Of a DNA stretch of 64,000 nt, positions 60,641-64,000 are shown piece by piece. The stretch is taken from the NCBI GenBank assembly GCA_947462875.1, contig CANHQJ010000023.1, positions 1 through 64,000 of the forward strand, in the 5' to 3' direction. Origin of the DNA: Verrucomicrobiia bacterium (GTDB lineage Bacteria > Verrucomicrobiota > Verrucomicrobiia > Verrucomicrobiales > Akkermansiaceae). Position 1 is the stretch's first letter; each line of letters begins with the position of its first letter. The notes beneath the pieces are model-generated. The model saw only the letters and a list, made by a program, of their open reading frames with translations, ran no database searches and was not told where the DNA came from. The translations under genes and the position numbers were made by a program.

Positions 60641-60946
60641 TTGGTTTTTATAAACCGTAGTCCCCAGCACCTCCACGCGGTCAACGATGGCGACTACGGC
60701 GGCATCGACGGGGACGGGTTTGAGGTCGCCGGCTTGACGGGCACTGCTGCCCTGGCAGAACAACACCAACTCCCCCACCCCGGCACCCACGGTGTCGATG
60801 GCGACGACCGTGTTCTGGCCGTTCTTGAATTGTTTGTTGTCCTTTTCGTCCACGAGTTTGGGACGGAGAATCAGGAGCTTGCGGCCCGTGAGATGCTCGT
60901 CTTTTTTCGTGGCCACGACCTGACCGATGACTTCCGCGAGAAACAT
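60638..60946 (-). CDS. BMC-P shell vertex protein (EutN/CcmL family), copy 1
   Basis: A 102-aa pentamer protein: MFLAEVIGQVVATKKDEHL, GRKLLILRPKLVDE, VAIDTVGAGVGELVLFCQGSS (in part IDTVGAGVGELVLF) and AAVVAIVDRVEV match the family closely. Hairpins stand on both sides of this gene, at 60971-60996 upstream and 60601-60640 downstream. Confidence 0.93.
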   Translation of the reverse strand: MFLAEVIGQVVATKKDEHLTGRKLLILRPKLVDEKDNKQFKNGQNTVVAIDTVGAGVGELVLFCQGSSARQAGDLKPVPVDAAVVAIVDRVEVLGTTVYKNQ

Positions 60947-60970
60947 ACGATTTTTTCGTTAGGGAAAGCA

Positions 60971-60996
60971 CGCTCGCCACGACATCGCGGCGAGCG
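60971..60996 (-). promoter_or_regulatory. GC-rich hairpin between BMC-H copy 3 and BMC-P copy 1
   Basis: CGCTCGCC (60971-60978) pairs perfectly with GGCGAGCG (60989-60996) around a 10-nt loop, 12 bp after the BMC-H stop. It has no T-run on the transcribed strand, so it is more likely a stability or processing element than a terminator. Confidence 0.55.
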
Positions 60997-61008
60997 CGGC
61001 TTCACCGG

Positions 61009-61311
61009 TTACTTGCGAGGAGCGCGGGCGGCGGCGTCTTTCGGCAGAACACCTTCGATCGCGTCGTCAGGACGGGCGATGACATGAGCGCTCACCACTT
61101 CACCACAGCTGCTGGCAGCGGCGGCTCCGGTGTCGATCGCGGCTTTGACAGCAGCGACGTCGCCGGTGATGACAGCGTTGCAGAGAGCGCTGCCGACTTG
61201 TTTCATCGGACCGGCGAGTTCGATGTTTGCGGATTTGAGCATCGCGTCAACGCCGACGACGAGGCAGGCGAGCCCGCGTGTTTCCAATAGTCCTACTGCT
61301 TGTTTAGCCAT
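61009..61311 (-). CDS. BMC-H hexameric shell protein, copy 3
   Basis: A 100-aa BMC-domain protein tiling the shell facets: AVGLLETRGLACLVVGVDAM, LKSANIELAG, ITGDVAAVKAAIDTGAAAA and VVSAHVIARPDDAIEGVLP follow the family pattern. It has a short basic C-terminal extension (KDAAARAPRK) not found in the two other copies. Start ATG 61311 lies after ACTAACGAAACACACAT. Confidence 0.95.
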   Translation of the reverse strand: MAKQAVGLLETRGLACLVVGVDAMLKSANIELAGPMKQVGSALCNAVITGDVAAVKAAIDTGAAAASSCGEVVSAHVIARPDDAIEGVLPKDAAARAPRK

Positions 61312-61357
61312 ATGTGTGTTTCGTTAGTTGTTGATGATTGTTTGAGAAAAAGTTTGT

Positions 61358-62542
61358 TTACGAGAGAGAAGAAATTTTGCGATATACTTCGCGGGCGAGC
61401 ACGAGCTCTTCGTTTGCGGGAATGACGAAAACTTTGACGCGTGAATGATCCGCCTGCAATTCCGCTTCGACAGCGCGACAGGCGGCATTGCGTTGTTCGT
61501 CGAGAACGAGGCCGAACTCTTCCAGCCCCGCGCAAACGGCGGCGCGGAGTTCCCTGCCATTTTCGCCGATGCCCGCGGTAAAGACCAGCGCATCGAGCCC
61601 GCCCATTTGCCAGGCAAAGGCACCGACCCAGTGACGGATCGAATCAATGAGGTGATCGATCGCGAGAGTCGCGTTGGCATTGCCCGCTTGGCTGGCTTCG
61701 TTGATATCGCGGATGTCATTGCTGACACCCGATAGACCGAGCAAGCCCGAGTCTTTCGTGAGTTGGCGCTCCGCTTCTTCGAGCGTGAGGCCCAGCGTTT
61801 TCATCGCGTAGGGAATCGCACCCGAGTCGAGATCGCCAACGCGGTTGTTTTGCGGCAGTCCGCTTTGCGGCGAAAATCCCATGCTGGTGCCGATGGCTAC
61901 ACCGTTGAGAATGCCCGTGACCGAGCTGCTGCCACCGAGGTGGCAAGAGACAACACGCAGAGGTTTCCCAGTGATCGCGGCAGGGCCCTGTTGATAGAGT
62001 GCGGCCGTGCCGGCAGCGACTTCGTCACGGCCTAACAACTCAGCGGATCGCTCAGCGACGAATTTGTGGCTCGCACCGTGAAAGCCATAGCGCCTGATGC
62101 CCGCATCGCGCCAGGATTGCGGCAACGCATACGTGCTGCGGGCTTCCGGCACCCATTGGTAAAACGCGGTCTCGAACAAAGCGACGAGTTTTGCATTCGG
62201 CAACGATTGCGCGAACTGGCGGATGCCATTCGCATACGGCGGATTGTGCGCGGGGGCCACCGCGGCGAAATCTTCCAGCGCTTTCACGCAGGCATCATCC
62301 GCCAGCACACAGCCGCTGAGGTCTTTGCCGAGCACGGTTTTGAAGCCGACCGCATCGATCTCATCCGCCGAGGCGATCACGCCATCCTTTGTCAAGGTGG
62401 CAAGAGCATCCTCGATTACCGCCGCATAATCCGTCACGCGCTCATAGCCGCCTTTCGCCAAGACTTCCTGTCCCGTGGACTCCATGCGATAGAGACGGTA
62501 CTTGAAAGAGGTGGAACCGAGATTGGCGATGAGGACTAACAT
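61358..62542 (-). CDS. ackA: Acetate kinase-family enzyme
   Basis: Acetate/propionate kinase fold (394 aa). LIANLGSTSFKYRLYRM, GFHGASHKFVAE, VSCHLGGSSSVTGILNG, DSGLLGLSGVSNDIRDI and TAGIGENGRELRA are family signatures. In this operon it would convert lactyl-phosphate (or another acyl-phosphate from PduL) to the acid with ATP formation. The second codon is TTA (ATGTTAG). No N-terminal targeting helix is visible, so it may lie outside the shell. Confidence 0.94.
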   Translation of the reverse strand: MLVLIANLGSTSFKYRLYRMESTGQEVLAKGGYERVTDYAAVIEDALATLTKDGVIASADEIDAVGFKTVLGKDLSGCVLADDACVKALEDFAAVAPAHNPPYANGIRQFAQSLPNAKLVALFETAFYQWVPEARSTYALPQSWRDAGIRRYGFHGASHKFVAERSAELLGRDEVAAGTAALYQQGPAAITGKPLRVVSCHLGGSSSVTGILNGVAIGTSMGFSPQSGLPQNNRVGDLDSGAIPYAMKTLGLTLEEAERQLTKDSGLLGLSGVSNDIRDINEASQAGNANATLAIDHLIDSIRHWVGAFAWQMGGLDALVFTAGIGENGRELRAAVCAGLEEFGLVLDEQRNAACRAVEAELQADHSRVKVFVIPANEELVLAREVYRKISSLS

Positions 62543-62587
62543 GAAAATGCTGAAATTCTGAAATGCTGAGAAGCTGAAGCGGGGTGA

Positions 62588-62866
62588 TTACCCGATCCAG
62601 GTGCCGAGTTTGCTGAGGTCGTCGTGCGGACGGGCGATCACTTGCACCGAAGTCACTGTGCCGACATTGGCAGCAGCGGCGGCGGCGGCATCGAGACCTG
62701 CTTTCACAGCAGCGACGTTGCCCGTGAAAAATCCGGTCACCAGACCCGAGCCGATCTTGTCCCATCCGGTCATTTGGATGTCGGCGGATTTCAAGGCGGC
62801 GTCAGCTCCTTCGATCAAAGCGATGAAGCCTTTGGTTTCAATAATTCCGATTGCTTGTTTGGCCAT
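62588..62866 (-). CDS. BMC-H hexameric shell protein, copy 2
   Basis: A 92-aa BMC domain: AIGIIETKGFIALIEGADAA, LKSADIQMTG, FFTGNVAAVKAGLDAAAAAA and VQVIARPHDDLSKL. The pore region near KIGSGLVTG differs from the other copies. It starts after CTCTAACAAACTACCATT with no SD, 28 bp after copy 1. Confidence 0.95.
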   Translation of the reverse strand: MAKQAIGIIETKGFIALIEGADAALKSADIQMTGWDKIGSGLVTGFFTGNVAAVKAGLDAAAAAAANVGTVTSVQVIARPHDDLSKLGTWIG

Positions 62867-62894
62867 AATGGTAGTTTGTTAGAGTGGTTGGAGA

Positions 62895-63167
62895 TTAAGC
62901 GATGCCGAGTTGCACGAGCAAGTCGTTGTGCGGGCGGGCGATCACGTGCGAGCCCACCAGTTCGCCTACGCGACCTGCGGCATCCGCACCTGCGGCTACG
63001 GCGGACTTCACGCTGCCGACATCGCCTTTGACGATGACGGTGAGAAAGCCACCACCGGTTTGAATTTGTTTAACGAGTTCGACATTGGCCGCTTTCGTCA
63101 TGGCATCGGTAGCCTCTACGCTGCCGACATATCCTTTGGTTTCGATGAATCCGAGTGCTGCACTCAT
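62895..63167 (-). CDS. BMC-H hexameric shell protein, copy 1
   Basis: A 90-aa BMC domain: ALGFIETKGYVGSVEATDAM, KAANVELVKQ, VIVKGDVGSVKSAVAAGADA and GSHVIARPHNDLLVQLG. Pore loop QIQTGGGFLT has three Gly. It is the first shell gene, 42 bp after pduL. Confidence 0.95.
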   Translation of the reverse strand: MSAALGFIETKGYVGSVEATDAMTKAANVELVKQIQTGGGFLTVIVKGDVGSVKSAVAAGADAAGRVGELVGSHVIARPHNDLLVQLGIA

Positions 63168-63209
63168 AATGGTATGTAGTTGATGGGAGTTGTTAGTTGG
63201 TTAGAAAAA

Positions 63210-63884
63210 TCATTTGATCAGTTCACAAAAAGTATCGGGCTTGAGACCGCAGGCATTGCCTTCATCGGTATCGATGTGCACCTCCAGCTTGAATGTGGGA
63301 TCGACACGCACGACGAGCTGATCGAAAGTCATCGCCAGCGGACCGTGGACTTTCAGCTTCATGGTATCGAGATGCTTCACGCCGTAAAAGGCCGCGTCAT
63401 CCGGATGCATGTGCACGTGCGGCTGGGCGCGGATGATGCCCTCTTTCATTTCAAAATAACCGTGCGGCCCCATCAGCATGCCGCCGGGAGTGCCCGCGAT
63501 GTCGCCGGACATTTTCACGGGGATATCGAAGCCCAGCGCGATGGAATCCGTGTAAGCGAGCTCGACCTGGTTCAAATTCCGACAAGGTCCGAGAATGCGG
63601 AGATTGGAAATCACACGGCTGCGAGGACCGATGAGAGTCACTGTTTCTTTCGCGGCGTATTGGCCGTGCTGATAGAGGTCCTTCATCGGCTTCAACTGGT
63701 AGCCGGGACCAAAGAGCGCCTCAACGGCTTCCTGCGTCAAATGGCAATGGCGAGCGCTGATATTCACCAGCAACTTGTTCGGTGCCTGACGCGGTGCAGG
63801 CTGCTTCATCGCGGCATACACCTGCTCGCGCACCAGCTGTTCGATCAAGTCTCGAGAAATCTTGGGTTGGGTTGAAGAGGACAT
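63210..63884 (-). CDS. pduL: Phosphotransacylase PduL
   Basis: Microcompartment phosphate acyltransferase (224 aa), moving the acyl group from CoA to phosphate and recycling CoA inside the shell. Residues 8-27 (ISRDLIEQLVREQVYAAM) look like an encapsulation helix. Two PTAC domains follow, with metal-binding His in NISARHCHLTQEAV and QPHVHMHPDDAA; GPRSRVISNLRILGP is also typical. I chose ATG 63884; the frame from 63986 adds an AT-rich stretch that overlaps the likely promoter. First gene of the operon. Confidence 0.93.
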   Translation of the reverse strand: MSSSTQPKISRDLIEQLVREQVYAAMKQPAPRQAPNKLLVNISARHCHLTQEAVEALFGPGYQLKPMKDLYQHGQYAAKETVTLIGPRSRVISNLRILGPCRNLNQVELAYTDSIALGFDIPVKMSGDIAGTPGGMLMGPHGYFEMKEGIIRAQPHVHMHPDDAAFYGVKHLDTMKLKVHGPLAMTFDQLVVRVDPTFKLEVHIDTDEGNACGLKPDTFCELIK

Positions 63885-63893
63885 CGACACGCC

Positions 63894-63922
63894 GAATTTC
63901 TTTGTTTTTTCGCTTTTGTCAA
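63894..63922 (-). promoter_or_regulatory. Candidate promoter of the BMC operon
   Basis: On the minus strand a perfect TTGACA (63922-63917) is followed after 17 bp by AAATTC (63899-63894), a weak -10. The resulting transcript would start only a few bases before the pduL ATG, nearly leaderless. TTTTGT-CA-ACAAAA (63914-63927) overlaps the -35 and could be an operator. The remaining bases to 64000 hold no gene I can support. Confidence 0.3.
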
Positions 63923-64000
63923 CAAAAAACCAGAAAAATCCAAATTTTTCCAAATCTCGGATCATTGCAGACCCGCGGATTGTCATGCGTGCGGAGCGGG

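Noticed and set aside
58842-60653. Plus-strand 603-aa frame opposite the aldehyde dehydrogenase
   Set aside because: Shadow crossing three real genes of the BMC operon.

Overview
The window is about 64 kb of GC-rich chromosome from a member of the Verrucomicrobiota, most like the Verrucomicrobiaceae/Akkermansiaceae side of the phylum (inference). The indicators are a Planctomycetes-Verrucomicrobia type microcompartment locus, a TIGR04073-like (exosortase-associated) protein, prepilin-like genes resembling the Verru_Chthon cassette, and a five-haem PA14-cytochrome of the kind common in this superphylum. Few genes have a clear Shine-Dalgarno sequence. No rRNA genes, CRISPR array, complete insertion sequence or chromosomal origin was seen.

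Layout. 1-7164: mobile DNA stacked at a tRNA-Ser(CGA) gene. A 61-bp copy of the tRNA 3' part (1506-1566) and the same 61 bp in the intact tRNA (7074-7134) bracket a 5.6-kb AT-richer island. It carries an integrase, a small HTH protein, a possible replication or regulatory protein with a TTCTG repeat array, and two lipoprotein genes. A second integrase just left of the left repeat suggests another element in tandem that runs off the window. 7296-17286: nspC, a membrane HExxH protein, tRNA-Glu, a tripartite RND efflux operon, a small potassium channel and a coiled-coil secreted protein. 17384-24076: an SGNH esterase, three prepilin-like genes, galE, trxA, an outer-membrane protein, a 27-residue membrane peptide and a Pro/Ala-rich membrane-anchored protein. 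24162-44052: housekeeping genes (pheST, uppS, miaB, hflX, purEK, an oligopeptidase) mixed with a cytochrome, an L,D-transpeptidase, hydrolases and a foldback repeat. 44145-55634: comEC, a Sel1 protein, coaB, mdh, apaG, a sigma-54 activator with a degenerate receiver, upp and selO. 55685-57397: a defence-like patch with a Phd-type antitoxin, a broken PIN toxin, paired hairpins and an Mrr-type endonuclease.

57435-63884 is a ten-gene minus-strand operon for a bacterial microcompartment: pduL, two BMC-H genes, ackA, a third BMC-H, a BMC-P, an aldehyde dehydrogenase, two more BMC-P and a class II aldolase. Together these would split fuculose- or rhamnulose-1-phosphate into DHAP and lactaldehyde, oxidise lactaldehyde to lactyl-CoA, and convert it through lactyl-phosphate to lactate with ATP gain inside a protein shell. 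The lactaldehyde or lactate dehydrogenase and the regulator expected for such a locus are not in the window. Perfect hairpins lie on both sides of the first pentamer gene and may tune shell stoichiometry.

All assignments come from reading the sequence and from knowledge of families; no database search was run.
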